DNA of 64,000 nucleotides from Sphingopyxis sp. OAS728 (GTDB lineage: Bacteria > Pseudomonadota > Alphaproteobacteria > Sphingomonadales > Sphingomonadaceae). Below the pieces are notes generated by a model, which worked only from the letters and a program-made list of their open reading frames with translations, ran no database searches and was not told the DNA's origin. Shown here one piece after another: positions 18,610-27,830 of the stretch. The stretch is from NCBI RefSeq assembly GCF_014873485.1, contig NZ_JADBDT010000001.1, positions 372,001-436,000 on the forward strand, in the 5' to 3' direction. Made by a program: the position numbers and the translations under genes. Every line of letters starts with the position of its first letter. The stretch's first letter is position 1.

Positions 18610-20220
18610 TTATCCATTCTGCCATTTGAAATCGGCGGGCAGGATGCATTTGCCGGCATCATATTTGCCGACGCTGCGGATGATTTCGTTGTCGTCGGGC
18701 TCGATCCGGCGGCCGCTGATCTGGCTGTCGATCACGCGGCGGACGAGCGCATCGAGTTTGGTTACCAGATAACAATCGATCGCCGGCGGCGCGTGCGGAT
18801 TGCCGACCCCGCTGTCGTCGGTCAGGAACAAATAGCGCGACTGGGTCGCCGCCGCCATCGCGCGCATCGCATATTCGGCCTTGTCGGCGACGCCCGACGC
18901 CGCGACGGGGGTGATGTGGATGCGCTTCGCACGCGCCGCCTCGGCGGCTTGCCACGTCCGTCCGAACTTGTCGTCATGCGGCGGCGCGTCGGCGACGAGC
19001 AGCAACGACTTCACTGCGTCGGGACGCCAGTCCTGCCCGACCGCGCGGATCATCGCCTGATCCATCGCTTCGGGATAGTCGCCGCCGCCGTTCGCATCCT
19101 GCTGCGCCAACGCGCCCTGTACGCGGCCGATGTCCCGATCGAAAGCGATCGTTCGCGTCACATAGTCGTCGCCAAGGTCGCGGTAGAAGACGAAACCGAT
19201 CCGGATATCGAGGTCGCGGTGCTTCGCCGTGATCGCCCCGATGATCGAGCGGAGTTCGGCCTGCAGGTAATTGATCTCGTCACCCATGCTGCCGGTCGTG
19301 TCGACGACGAGCATCAGGTCGAGCTTGGTCGCTTTCGTCGCCGATTGGCTTGCGGTGAGGCCGACGACCTGCCCGCCCGCGGCATTGGAGACGAGTACCG
19401 GGCGCGCGTCGGCGATTGTGCGTCCGGCCTTGCGCGCCGACACGGTGATCCGCTCGCTCAGCCGGTCGAGGCCTGGGAAGAAGACTGCGCTGCCGTCGGC
19501 CTGCGTCGCCATCGTGATGCTGTTGCCGTCGCTGCACGTCACGACCACATCGGCGAAGGGGATCGGCTGGCCGCTGCGGTCGTTGACCTTCACCGTCACG
19601 ACGCGCGTCGTGTCGACGCGCGGCAAGCTCTGTACCTCCTGCCCCAGATCGCCGCTGCGATTAACATAGGAAGCGTAAAGCTCGGGATTGAGCAAATCGT
19701 CATGTTCGCCGGCGGTCAATATGCCCGATTGCGGTTGCGGCCGCGGATAGGGGCGCGGCGGGACGATGCCCGGGCTGACGCGAGCAAAATCCGAAGACGA
19801 ACCCGGAGCCGGCGCAGCAGACGCGGGTGGCGGCGGCGGCGCCTCGGCAGCGGCGTCGCTGGAGCTGGTGCCCGCTCGTGATCCTGTCACGACCACATCA
19901 GCGCCGTCGTCGGCATAGGACGGTGGTGGCGGGGCCATCGGCGGAGGGGGCGGAGGAGGTGGCGGCGGTGGCGGAGGGGCAGGCTCGACCGCCATCGTCT
20001 CTTCGCGATCGTGTTTCTCGCTTCCCCGCGTCTTGATACTGCTGTGCACCTGCTGCGGCTGTGGCCGCACCTCGGGGTCGAGCTGGGGCAAGGGTCCGGC
20101 GTTGCGACAGAAGCCCTGGTCGGGGGCGGGCACGCTGTGTGCCATGGCGAACGGGGTTGGCGCGGGCGCCGAAGCCAGCACCGCAACCATCGTGACACCC
20201 GTCAGAAACCGGCTTCGCAT
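18610..20220 (-). CDS. Exported von Willebrand factor A domain protein with proline-rich segment
   Basis: About 536 aa. A signal peptide (MRSRFLTGVTMVAVLASA) precedes a low-complexity region with a run of about 13 prolines, the sequence ADVVVTGSRAG (like the start of TonB-dependent receptor plugs), and a second Pro/Ala-rich stretch. A carboxypeptidase-regulatory-like beta sandwich follows (VKVNDRSGQPIPFADVVV). A VWA domain begins at VVDTTGSMGDEI, giving the metal-ion-dependent adhesion motif DxTGS. It is probably periplasmic or surface-bound and binds a protein partner. Two adjacent ATGs (20223 and 20220) are possible starts; the second has better spacing from GGGGAG. Function unknown. Confidence 0.78.
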   Translation of the reverse strand: MRSRFLTGVTMVAVLASAPAPTPFAMAHSVPAPDQGFCRNAGPLPQLDPEVRPQPQQVHSSIKTRGSEKHDREETMAVEPAPPPPPPPPPPPPPMAPPPPSYADDGADVVVTGSRAGTSSSDAAAEAPPPPPASAAPAPGSSSDFARVSPGIVPPRPYPRPQPQSGILTAGEHDDLLNPELYASYVNRSGDLGQEVQSLPRVDTTRVVTVKVNDRSGQPIPFADVVVTCSDGNSITMATQADGSAVFFPGLDRLSERITVSARKAGRTIADARPVLVSNAAGGQVVGLTASQSATKATKLDLMLVVDTTGSMGDEINYLQAELRSIIGAITAKHRDLDIRIGFVFYRDLGDDYVTRTIAFDRDIGRVQGALAQQDANGGGDYPEAMDQAMIRAVGQDWRPDAVKSLLLVADAPPHDDKFGRTWQAAEAARAKRIHITPVAASGVADKAEYAMRAMAAATQSRYLFLTDDSGVGNPHAPPAIDCYLVTKLDALVRRVIDSQISGRRIEPDDNEIIRSVGKYDAGKCILPADFKWQNG

Positions 20221-20335
20221 CATCAAACTCCCCACCATGTGACACAATATCATTTGCCTGTGACTTGGCCGCTGAACCGTGGCTGAACCGCGATGAGGCG
20301 TTGGATTATCGGTAGTCAGTCGTCAGTGCGCGCCA

Positions 20336-21421
20336 TCACACGAGCGAAATTTTTGCCCCCGCATGGCGCTCGACGCGGCCCGCTAGCTCGAGTTCGAGCA
20401 GGACGAGCTGCACCGTCGCCGCCGCCTGCCCCGACTGTCGTACGAGTTCGTCGACGGCGACGGGGGTCGGCCCGAGCAGGTCGATGAGCGACCGGCGCTC
20501 GCCATCGCCTGCGTCCGCAGGCGTCGGAGCGGCGGCGTAGTGCTGCACCGGTTCGCGCACCATCCGCGCATCGATCGGCCCGACTGCTTCCATCACATCG
20601 TCGATCGTCTGAACCAATGTTGCGCCCTCGCGGATCAGCAAATTGCACCCTTGCGCGCGCGGATCGAGCGGCGAACCCGGCACCGCCATCACCTCGCGCC
20701 CATAATCGCCAGCACGCCGTGCAGTGATCAGCGATCCCGATTTGGGCGCCGCCTCGATCACCACCGTCCCGTGCGCGAGCCCGGCGATGATGCGGTTGCG
20801 CGACGGAAAATGACGCGCGAGCGGTTCGGTCCCCGGCGGTTGTTCGGCGATCAGCAGCTGGTCGCTCGCGATCTTTTCCTGCAACGCGGTGTTCTCGGGC
20901 GGAAAGGCGATGTCGATCCCACTCGCGATGACGCCGACGGTCGATCCGCCGAGCGCGCCGATATGCGCCGCGGTGTCGACCCCGCGGGCGAGCCCGCTGA
21001 CCACCGTCACATTGCGCGCGGCGAGGTCGGCGGCGAGCTGGCGCGCGAAGCGGCATGCGATCGCCGAGGCGTTGCGCGCGCCAACGATCGCGACGCACGG
21101 CCGCCTCAGCATCGCGGTGTCGCCGCGGACGACGACGACAGGCGGCGCCCCCTCGACCTCGCGCAACATCGGCGAATAATCATCATCGTCGCTGAAAATA
21201 TGGCGGGCGCCCAATTGCGCCACGCGCTCCAGTTCGCGCTCGGCGACCTCTACGGGCGCGATGCGGGCCTTCCCTGCCCCGCCGCGCAGTACGAGGTCGG
21301 GAAGCGCATCGAGCGCGGCTTCGCCCGATCCGAAGCGCGACATCAGCTGGTGCCAGCTCACCGGACCGACGTGCGGCGTGCGGATCAACCGCAGCCGTGC
21401 CAGCCGTTCGGCGTGCGTCAC
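20336..21421 (-). CDS. dprA: DNA-processing protein DprA (Smf)
   Basis: A 361-aa RecA loader that protects incoming single-stranded DNA in natural transformation. The Rossmann-like core shows GARNASAIACRFAR, SGLARGVDTAAHIGAL, FPSRNRIIAGLAHG and SGSLITARRAGDYGREV. The C-terminal 60 residues form a winged helix (PTPVAVDELVRQSGQAAATV). The start is the GTG at 21421, which overlaps the plsY stop as GTGA; a longer in-frame stretch upstream is only the other reading of plsY. The gene is intact, so competence remains possible. Confidence 0.93.
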   Translation of the reverse strand: MTHAERLARLRLIRTPHVGPVSWHQLMSRFGSGEAALDALPDLVLRGGAGKARIAPVEVAERELERVAQLGARHIFSDDDDYSPMLREVEGAPPVVVVRGDTAMLRRPCVAIVGARNASAIACRFARQLAADLAARNVTVVSGLARGVDTAAHIGALGGSTVGVIASGIDIAFPPENTALQEKIASDQLLIAEQPPGTEPLARHFPSRNRIIAGLAHGTVVIEAAPKSGSLITARRAGDYGREVMAVPGSPLDPRAQGCNLLIREGATLVQTIDDVMEAVGPIDARMVREPVQHYAAAPTPADAGDGERRSLIDLLGPTPVAVDELVRQSGQAAATVQLVLLELELAGRVERHAGAKISLV

Positions 21422-22020
21422 GCGGTTTCTTTCTTTCCGCCGATGCGCGGCTCGGTCCCGGCGCGCAGCCGCGCGATATTTTCGCGGTGCCGCCACAGCA
21501 CGACCACCGCGAGCCCCGCGAGACCGATCGCATAGACCGGATAACCCAACGCCAACGCCGCAATCGGGGCCGAGATCGCGCCCAGCATCCCGCCCAGCGA
21601 CGATATGCGAAGGAGCAGCACTGCACCAAGCCACGCCACGGCAAACACGAGACCGATCGGCCAGGCGAGCGCAAGCGCGAGGCCGAGCAAAGTCGCGACG
21701 CCCTTGCCGCCACGGAAGTTAAGCCAGACCGGGTAGCAATGCCCGATCATCGCCGCCGCGCCCGCGATCATGGCGGCATGCTCGCCAAGTTCGGGCACGA
21801 AATGCCGCGCAAGCAAAACCGCGACCGCGCCCTTCGCGCCGTCGAGGATCAGCGTCGCTGCCGCCAGCCCCTTGCGCCCGGTGCGCAGCACATTGGTGGC
21901 GCCGATATTGCCCGAGCCGATCTGGCGCAGATCTCCGGCGCCGAAGAGGCGCGTCAGGATGATGCCAAAGGGGATCGAGCCGAGAAGATAGCCGACGGCG
22001 ACCAGCAAAAAAATCGTCAT
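21418..22020 (-). CDS. plsY: Glycerol-3-phosphate acyltransferase PlsY
   Basis: An inner-membrane enzyme (200 aa) transferring acyl groups from acyl-phosphate to glycerol 3-phosphate, the first step of phosphatidic acid synthesis. The conserved blocks are GSGNIGATNVLR and FRGGKGVATLLG, within several membrane helices. It is the upstream gene of a plsY-dprA pair joined by a GTGA overlap, and it diverges from murI across 121 bases. Confidence 0.94.
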   Translation of the reverse strand: MTIFLLVAVGYLLGSIPFGIILTRLFGAGDLRQIGSGNIGATNVLRTGRKGLAAATLILDGAKGAVAVLLARHFVPELGEHAAMIAGAAAMIGHCYPVWLNFRGGKGVATLLGLALALAWPIGLVFAVAWLGAVLLLRISSLGGMLGAISAPIAALALGYPVYAIGLAGLAVVVLWRHRENIARLRAGTEPRIGGKKETA

Positions 22021-22141
22021 GAAAACCCCGCTCCGTTCGAGCCCGTTGTGGCGATGTTGGGCGACGCAATCAATCGATTAGGACGGCGTGACCGCCAAAA
22101 TGGATTTGATAGCGGCCGCCCGTGCCTGCTAGGCGACGCGA

Positions 22142-22948
22142 ATGAACGCCCCTGCCCCCGATGCGCCCATCCTGTTCTTCGATAGCGGCCTTGGCGGGCT
22201 CACCGTGCTGGGGCCGACGCGTGCGCTGCTGCCGACTGCGCCGATCGTCTATGCTGCGGACTATGCCGGGCTGCCTTACGGCCAGAAAAGCGAAGCCGAG
22301 CTTGCCGCGCGCGTTCCGGCGCTGCTCGGGCGCCTCGTCGAACGCTACCAGCCGCGGCTCGCGGTGATCGCGTGCAACACTGCTTCCACCATAGCGCTCG
22401 CGCATGTCCGCGCTGCGCTCGACCTGCCGATCGTCGGCACGGTCCCCGCGATTAAGCCCGCCGCCGAACTCACCAAAAGCGGCGTCATCGGGGTGCTGGG
22501 GACCGAGGCGACGGTACGCCAGCCCTATGTCGACGATCTCAGCGCGAAGTTCGCCGACGGCAAGATCGTGCTGCGCCACGGCAGCCCCGGCCTCGTCACC
22601 GGTGCCGAGGCCAAGCTGCGCGGCGAAACGATCGACCCCGCAGTCATCGCGCGCGCTGTTGCGGGGCTGCGCGACCAGCCGGGCGGCGACGCGATGGATG
22701 TCATCGTCCTTGCCTGCACCCATTTTCCCTTGCTGGAGCAGGAGTTGCAGGCGGCCGTCGGACCGGGTGTCCGGCTGATCGACGGTGCGGCGGGGATCGC
22801 GCGGCGCATCGCGCATTTGACCGCCGGCCAGGCTTGGCCCGATGCAGCATCGCCGGGCATCGCCGTCTTCACCCGCAGCGAAGACCGCCCGCCGCCACCG
22901 CTTGCGGCGCTCGCGTCCTACGGGATCGGGACGATCGAGACGATCTGA
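22142..22948 (+). CDS. murI: Glutamate racemase
   Basis: A cofactor-independent racemase (268 aa) supplying D-glutamate for peptidoglycan. The two-base mechanism uses Cys residues in CNTAST and in VLACTHFPLL, both present, with the N-terminal FFDSGLGGLTV motif. Length fits the family. It is followed by a 152-base gap containing a strong dyad upstream of hemA. Confidence 0.94.
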   Translation: MNAPAPDAPILFFDSGLGGLTVLGPTRALLPTAPIVYAADYAGLPYGQKSEAELAARVPALLGRLVERYQPRLAVIACNTASTIALAHVRAALDLPIVGTVPAIKPAAELTKSGVIGVLGTEATVRQPYVDDLSAKFADGKIVLRHGSPGLVTGAEAKLRGETIDPAVIARAVAGLRDQPGGDAMDVIVLACTHFPLLEQELQAAVGPGVRLIDGAAGIARRIAHLTAGQAWPDAASPGIAVFTRSEDRPPPPLAALASYGIGTIETI

Positions 22949-22961
22949 CAGGGCAATTTGT

Positions 22962-22978
22962 TAGGACAATTTGTCCTA
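22962..22978. promoter_or_regulatory. Perfect 8-1-8 dyad upstream of hemA
   Basis: TAGGACAATTTGTCCTA has perfectly complementary 8-base arms around one central base. The half-element CAATTTGT is repeated 13 bases upstream (22954-22961). It lies 14 bases after murI and 122 bases before the hemA GTG, a plausible promoter-overlapping operator. I cannot assign a regulator; it does not match the Fnr, Fur, Irr or PpsR consensus I know. Confidence 0.5.
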
Positions 22979-23100
22979 TAAATTGCGAATCGTTCGCACT
23001 GGATTTCAGCCAGATTCGGCGTTATTGGGCCGCTGTTAAGTGCCGCCGGAGGGAGCGGCGCCCAAAGACCTGAACAGGCACCTGACTGCGGGGCTTAAAC

Positions 23101-24321
23101 GTGAACTATAACGATATTTTCGCTCGGGCCATCGACCGGCTGCACGAAGAAGGACGCTACCGCGTCTTCATCGACATCCTCCGCAACAAGGGCGCCTTTC
23201 CGAACGCACGCTGCTTCGCCGGCCATAACGGGCCGAAGCCGATCACCGTCTGGTGCTCGAACGACTATCTCGCGATGGGGCAGCACCCCAAGGTCATCGC
23301 CGCGATGGAAGAGGCGCTGCACGACGTCGGCGCCGGCTCGGGCGGCACGCGCAACATCGGCGGCAACACGCATTATCACGTTGACCTCGAGCATGAACTC
23401 GCCGACCTCCACGGCAAGGAAGGCGCGCTGCTCTTCACATCGGGCTATATCTCGAACGAAGCGACGCTCGGGACACTCGGCAAGCTGCTGCCGAACTGCA
23501 TCATCTATTCGGACGAACTCAATCACGCGTCGATGATCGCGGGTATCCGCAACTCGGGTTGCGAGAAGCGCGTGTGGCGCCACAACGACCTCGCGCATCT
23601 CGAGGAACTGCTCGCCGCCGACGATCCCGACGCGGCGAAGCTGATCGCGTTCGAAAGCGTCTATTCGATGGATGGCGATGTCGCCCCGATCCACGCGATC
23701 TGCGACCTCGCCGACAAATATAACGCGCTCACCTATTGCGACGAAGTCCATGCTGTCGGCATGTATGGCCCGCGCGGCGGCGGCATCACCGACCGCGACG
23801 AGGCCGCGAGCCGCGTGACGATCATCGAGGGCACGCTGGGCAAGGCGTTCGGCGTGATGGGCGGCTATATCGCCGCCAACAAGAATATCATCGACGTGAT
23901 CCGTTCTTACGCGCCCGGCTTCATCTTCACGACCAGCCTGTCGCCGGTGCTCGTCGCGGGCGTGCTCGCGAGCGTCCGGCACCTCAAGGCGTCGAGCGTC
24001 GAGCGCGACGCGCAGCAGGACGCCGCGGCTTATCTCAAGCAGAGCTTCCGCGACGCCGGCCTTCCGGTGATGGATTCGACGACGCATATCGTCCCGCTGA
24101 TGGTCGGCGATCCGGTGCGCGCGAAGAAGATCAGCGACATCCTTCTTGCCGAATATGGCGTCTATGTGCAGCCGATCAATTTCCCGACCGTGCCGCGCGG
24201 CACCGAACGCCTGCGTTTCACGCCGGGCCCGGCGCATGACGAGGCGATGATGCGCGAGCTGACCGAAGCGCTCGTCGAAATCTGGGATCGGCTCGAACTC
24301 CAGCTTCAGAAGGCCGCGTGA
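23101..24321 (+). CDS. hemA: 5-aminolevulinate synthase
   Basis: A PLP enzyme (406 aa) condensing glycine and succinyl-CoA to 5-aminolevulinate, the committed step of heme synthesis by the C4 route typical of alphaproteobacteria. Signature segments are [23 protein letters not shown] and [14 protein letters not shown], where the Lys holds PLP. Translation starts at GTG. No Cys-Pro heme-regulatory motif is seen near the N-terminus. The TGA overlaps the next gene's GTG, so the nitroreductase is translationally coupled. Confidence 0.95.
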   Translation: MNYNDIFARAIDRLHEEGRYRVFIDILRNKGAFPNARCFAGHNGPKPITVWCSNDYLAMGQHPKVIAAMEEALHDVGAGSGGTRNIGGNTHYHVDLEHELADLHGKEGALLFTSGYISNEATLGTLGKLLPNCIIYSDELNHASMIAGIRNSGCEKRVWRHNDLAHLEELLAADDPDAAKLIAFESVYSMDGDVAPIHAICDLADKYNALTYCDEVHAVGMYGPRGGGITDRDEAASRVTIIEGTLGKAFGVMGGYIAANKNIIDVIRSYAPGFIFTTSLSPVLVAGVLASVRHLKASSVERDAQQDAAAYLKQSFRDAGLPVMDSTTHIVPLMVGDPVRAKKISDILLAEYGVYVQPINFPTVPRGTERLRFTPGPAHDEAMMRELTEALVEIWDRLELQLQKAA

Positions 24322-25007
24322 CGGAAGCACCCCGTTACGATGACGTCGTCGTCGGACGCCGCTCGATCCGCGGCTTCCTCGACAAGCGTGTTCCCAAAGC
24401 GCTTATCGCCGAGATCCTCGAGGTCGCGATGCGCGCGCCCTCTTCGTTCAACAACCAGTGCTGGAATTTCTCGGTTGTCACCGGTGAGCCGCTCGCAGCG
24501 ATCCGTCGAGGCAACACCGAGGGCATACTCGCGGGCAAACCCGACAGCCGCGAATTCCGCCGCTTCGACGGCATCGCCGACGATCACCGCGGTCGCCAAA
24601 TCGAGATCGCCAAGCAATTGTTCGGCGCGATGGGCATCGCGCGCGACGACAAGGATGCGCGGCAGGATTGGGTGCTGCGCGGCTTTCGCCAGTTCGATGC
24701 GCCGGTCAGCATCGTCGTCACTTACGACCGCGTGCTGCTCGGCAGCGACATCGCGCCGTTCGATTGCGGCGCGGTGACGAACGCGCTGGTCAATGCCGCA
24801 TGGTCGCGCGGGCTCGGCTGCGTCATCAACAGCCAAGGGATCATGCAAAGCCCCGTCGTGCGCGAACATGCGCGCATCCCCGACGATCAGGTCATCATGA
24901 TCTGCGTCGCGATGGGCTGGCCCGATGCAGATTTCCCGGCGAATGCGGTGGTGTCGAACCGCAAGAGTATCGACGAGGCGGTGCGGTTCGTCGGTTTCGA
25001 CGATTAG
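24318..25007 (+). CDS. Nitroreductase-family flavoprotein
   Basis: A 229-aa FMN-dependent oxidoreductase of the nitroreductase superfamily. The N-terminal FMN phosphate motif [13 protein letters not shown] is followed by [13 protein letters not shown] and, near the C-terminus, [12 protein letters not shown]. It starts with GTG overlapping the hemA stop (GTGA). Members reduce nitroaromatics or quinones, or act as dehalogenases or flavin-linked oxidases. Coupling with hemA does not by itself imply a heme role. The exact substrate is unknown. Confidence 0.87.
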   Translation: MTEAPRYDDVVVGRRSIRGFLDKRVPKALIAEILEVAMRAPSSFNNQCWNFSVVTGEPLAAIRRGNTEGILAGKPDSREFRRFDGIADDHRGRQIEIAKQLFGAMGIARDDKDARQDWVLRGFRQFDAPVSIVVTYDRVLLGSDIAPFDCGAVTNALVNAAWSRGLGCVINSQGIMQSPVVREHARIPDDQVIMICVAMGWPDADFPANAVVSNRKSIDEAVRFVGFDD

Positions 25008-25015
25008 TCCTACGA

Positions 25016-25165
25016 ATGCTGGCGAAGCTGCTGGAGATGCTGGGCCTCGTCATCGACGCCGGTAGCGGGGTTCCTGCAAACAGGCGTGAGCGCATTGGGT
25101 GCATCATGGGGCTCGCAGTGATCGTCCCCGTTGCGATCATCCTGCTCCTCATTTCGTTCATCTGA
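25016..25165 (+). CDS. Small single-helix membrane protein
   Basis: A 49-aa reading frame (MLAKLLEMLGLVID onward) starting 8 bases after the nitroreductase stop. Residues about 31-49 form one hydrophobic helix (CIMGLAVIVPVAIILLLISFI) at the extreme C-terminus, after a short Arg-containing stretch, which suggests a tail-anchored or N-in topology. No strong ribosome site is visible, and coding status rests on position and composition. Confidence 0.45.
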   Translation: MLAKLLEMLGLVIDAGSGVPANRRERIGCIMGLAVIVPVAIILLLISFI

Positions 25166-25255
25166 CACCCGAAGAGGGGGCGCGCGCCCTTCGACAAGAT
25201 CGAGCCGATACGATAGCATCGGGTCCGAATCCTCTCCCCATCGCGAAAGATTGTC

Positions 25256-26524
25256 ATGCCAGCACAGCGTTATAGCTACACCGCCATCACGCTTCACTGG
25301 CTCATCGCATTGCTGCTGGCGTTCCAGATCGCGCTGGGCTGGGCGCTCGAGGGGAACAACAGCCCCGAATTGTTCGCACGCTATCAGCTTCACAAATCGG
25401 TCGGCATCACGATCCTGCTGCTCAGTCTCGCGCGCCTCGCCGCGCGCCTGTTCACATCGCGTCCGCCCGCATCCGAAGGTCCGGCATGGACGCGCGCGCT
25501 TGCCGGCACGGTGCACTGGCTTTTCTATCTCGTGATGATCCTCGGGCCGGTCACCGGCTGGCTGCTTGTCTCGACCGCGCGCGTTCAGGTGCCGACGCTG
25601 CTTTATGGCATCGTCCCCTGGCCGCACCTGCCTGTTGGCCGGAGCTGGCACGAACCAGCCGAATCGATCCACGGCGCGATGGCGTGGCTCGCGATCGGAT
25701 TGTTCGCACTCCATATCGCCGGTGCGCTGCGTCATCAGTGGCTGCTCGGCAAGCCCGAACTCCAGCGGATGATCCCTTTTGCACGCGGAAAGGCGACAGG
25801 AGCGGCCATCGGCGCGCTGGCACTCGTTGGCGCGGCCTTTGTCGCCGGCCAGACGATCTACCCGGAACGGACGCGGCCCCCCGCAGAGAAGGCATCGCCG
25901 ACGCCCACCGTGGCCCCCGCAACGGCCGTTGTTGCGCCCACCACGAAGGAGGATGAAGCCGCTGCCGCCGAAGCGGACGAGGAAGCGCCCGAAGACACGG
26001 CCCAGCCGCTCGCCGACTGGACGGTCGCCTCAGGCGGACGGCTCGGCTTCACCGCACGCTGGAATGGCGAAGCGGTCGACGGCCGCTTCAGTCGCTGGCG
26101 CGCCGTCATCCGTTTCAGCCCGGACGAGCTCGCCAAGTCGATGATCCGCGTCACGGTCGACCTCGCCTCGGCCGACACCGGCGATGGGCAGCGCGACGAT
26201 TCGCTCAAGAGCAGCGATTTCTTCGATGTCGGATCGCACCCGAGTGCGGTCTTTGCTGCGCGCGACATCCGCCATCTCGGCGGCGACCGATACGAGGCGC
26301 GCGGCACACTCGACTTGCACGGCGTCAGCAAGCCGGCAACCGTGCGGTTCACGCTGCGCATCGACGGCGACAAAGCCCGCGTGACCGGCACCGCGCGCAT
26401 CGACCGTACCGCCTTTGGCGTCGGTCAGGGCGAATGGGCCGCAACCGATGCGATTGCGGCGGGGGTCGATATCGCCTTTTCCTTCAACGCGGCGCGCCCG
26501 GCGTCCAAACCGACGGTCCGATAA
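25256..26524 (+). CDS. Cytochrome b561-YceI fusion protein
   Basis: A 422-aa two-domain protein. Residues about 1-180 are a di-heme cytochrome b561 with four membrane helices and the expected helix histidines (TLHWLIALLL, YQLHKSVGI, TVHWLFYLV, SIHGAMAW and FALHIAG). An Ala/Pro/Glu-rich linker (about 200-255) leads to a YceI domain (about 258-420: WTVASGGRLGFTARWNGEAVDGR, then SSDFFDVGSHPSA). YceI lipocalin-like folds bind isoprenoid lipids such as polyprenyl chains or quinones. In Escherichia coli the separate genes yceI and yceJ are neighbours, so a fusion supports direct quinone or lipid transfer to the heme protein. Topology predicts a periplasmic YceI domain. Confidence 0.87.
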   Translation: MPAQRYSYTAITLHWLIALLLAFQIALGWALEGNNSPELFARYQLHKSVGITILLLSLARLAARLFTSRPPASEGPAWTRALAGTVHWLFYLVMILGPVTGWLLVSTARVQVPTLLYGIVPWPHLPVGRSWHEPAESIHGAMAWLAIGLFALHIAGALRHQWLLGKPELQRMIPFARGKATGAAIGALALVGAAFVAGQTIYPERTRPPAEKASPTPTVAPATAVVAPTTKEDEAAAAEADEEAPEDTAQPLADWTVASGGRLGFTARWNGEAVDGRFSRWRAVIRFSPDELAKSMIRVTVDLASADTGDGQRDDSLKSSDFFDVGSHPSAVFAARDIRHLGGDRYEARGTLDLHGVSKPATVRFTLRIDGDKARVTGTARIDRTAFGVGQGEWAATDAIAAGVDIAFSFNAARPASKPTVR

Positions 26525-26526
26525 AC

Positions 26527-27120
26527 TCAGCGCGCCGGCCGCATCATTCCCCAGAAATGCGGCCCCCCGGCCGGCAGATCCCATTCGGCCTGCGTGACGA
26601 AGCCGAGCCGCTCGTACAGCGGCACATTTTCGGGGGTCGCCGTCTCCAGCCAGCAGGGAAGTTCCTTGGCGTCGGCGACCGCCGTCTGGGCGCGGATGAT
26701 CCGACCGCCATGCCCCTTGCCCTGATGCTCAGGCCGCACGCCGACATAATGGAGATACCAGAAATGCCCCTTGGGGCGGTGCGCGTCGATGCTGGCCTGC
26801 ACCTTCAGCCCGCGCGGCAGCGCGGCGCCGAAGGTCGCGACGAGCGGGATGACCGTGCGGAGGAATTCGAGCGTGCCGCTATGCGCTCGTCCGGGGGCAC
26901 GCCAGAGCGACGCGGCCTCATCGCCCGCCGATCGCAGCGCGACACCGACGCGCAGGTCGGCGGGCGCCAACACATGAAACAAGCTGCGCAGCGCACGCTG
27001 CCGGTGAACGGGATCGGGCAAGATCCACGATAGCGCCGGGTCGGTCTGGAACGCCTGCGCCAGCGTTTCGATAATCGCCGGCAGTTCGGCCTGCCCTGCC
27101 TGTTGAATAGTGTCGGTCAT
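26527..27120 (-). CDS. GNAT-family N-acetyltransferase
   Basis: A 197-aa GNAT acetyltransferase. The acetyl-CoA loop reads GVRPEHQGKGHGGRII, followed by ETATPENVPLYERLGF typical of motif B. A GGGGAGGGG ribosome site precedes the ATG at 27120. Extending the frame upstream would only run through btaB in another phase. It follows btaB by 47 bases on the same strand, so it is probably cotranscribed with the betaine-lipid genes, although no role there is established. Confidence 0.83.
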   Translation of the reverse strand: MTDTIQQAGQAELPAIIETLAQAFQTDPALSWILPDPVHRQRALRSLFHVLAPADLRVGVALRSAGDEAASLWRAPGRAHSGTLEFLRTVIPLVATFGAALPRGLKVQASIDAHRPKGHFWYLHYVGVRPEHQGKGHGGRIIRAQTAVADAKELPCWLETATPENVPLYERLGFVTQAEWDLPAGGPHFWGMMRPAR

Positions 27121-27167
27121 CGCCCCTCCCCGCGTCAAAGGAGCAGGTGGCGCGTCGCTTGGCAAGG

Positions 27168-27827
27168 CTAGCGTGGGCGTTTGTCCAGCCGCAGCGCCCA
27201 GGCATAACCGCGATAAAGCCGCGTCACCGCCAGACGCGCGCCGGCGTCGTTCGCCGCCTCGCGTGCGGCTTCGACCAGCAGCGCGCGCGGTTCGACGTGA
27301 AAGCGCGCGAGCCACGCGAACAGCACACCACGAAACCAGTCGGGCATTTCCTCCTGCTGCCCGAAATCGACGATATGCAGCGATCCGTAAGCCGAAAGAT
27401 GATCGACCGCCTCGCGAATCGCGCCCTGCCAATCGGGGATCATCGACAGGGTGTAGCTTTGGAAGATCCGGTCGAAGCTTTTGATGCGGAACAAGGCGTT
27501 CGAGTCGAAACCGGTCGCGTCGCCGCGCGCGACCGTCACGCGCCGGGTCAGCCCCGCGCGCGCGATGGCGGCCCGCGCTGATTTCAACATCTCTTCCGAA
27601 ATGTCGATCCCGTGGAAATGTGCGCCCGGCCAGCAACGCGCGGCGGCGATCAGGTTGCGCCCGGTGCCGCACCCGATCTCCAGTACATGTCCGCCAACTG
27701 GCGGCGTCAGTTCGTCGATCAGCCGGTCGCGACCCAGCAGATAATATTTGCGCGTCAGGTCATAGATATGACGCTGACCGCGATAGACGCCGTCCATCAG
27801 TTCGGCGTGCCCCTCCCCCCCGGTCAT
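27168..27827 (-). CDS. btaB: Betaine-lipid synthesis methyltransferase BtaB-like
   Basis: A class I SAM-dependent methyltransferase (219 aa) with motif I HVLEIGCGTGRNLIAAA. Its start lies 3 bases after the btaA stop. BtaB N-trimethylates diacylglyceryl-homoserine to DGTS, a phosphorus-free betaine lipid. Assignment rests on a convincing BtaA next door; alone this would be only a generic methyltransferase. N-methylation of phosphatidylethanolamine (PmtA) is the alternative but unlikely in this context. Confidence 0.82.
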   Translation of the reverse strand: MTGGEGHAELMDGVYRGQRHIYDLTRKYYLLGRDRLIDELTPPVGGHVLEIGCGTGRNLIAAARCWPGAHFHGIDISEEMLKSARAAIARAGLTRRVTVARGDATGFDSNALFRIKSFDRIFQSYTLSMIPDWQGAIREAVDHLSAYGSLHIVDFGQQEEMPDWFRGVLFAWLARFHVEPRALLVEAAREAANDAGARLAVTRLYRGYAWALRLDKRPR

Positions 27828-27830
27828 GGA

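Noticed and set aside
20336..21634. A longer DprA of 432 aa
   Set aside because: The extra 71 residues are an out-of-phase reading of plsY; the GTG overlapping the plsY stop gives the family-like N-terminus.
22979..23100. Possible riboswitch or structured leader before hemA (GC-rich stem between CTGTT and AACAG)
   Set aside because: The stem is weak and no known riboswitch consensus is visible; I kept only the upstream dyad as a regulatory candidate.
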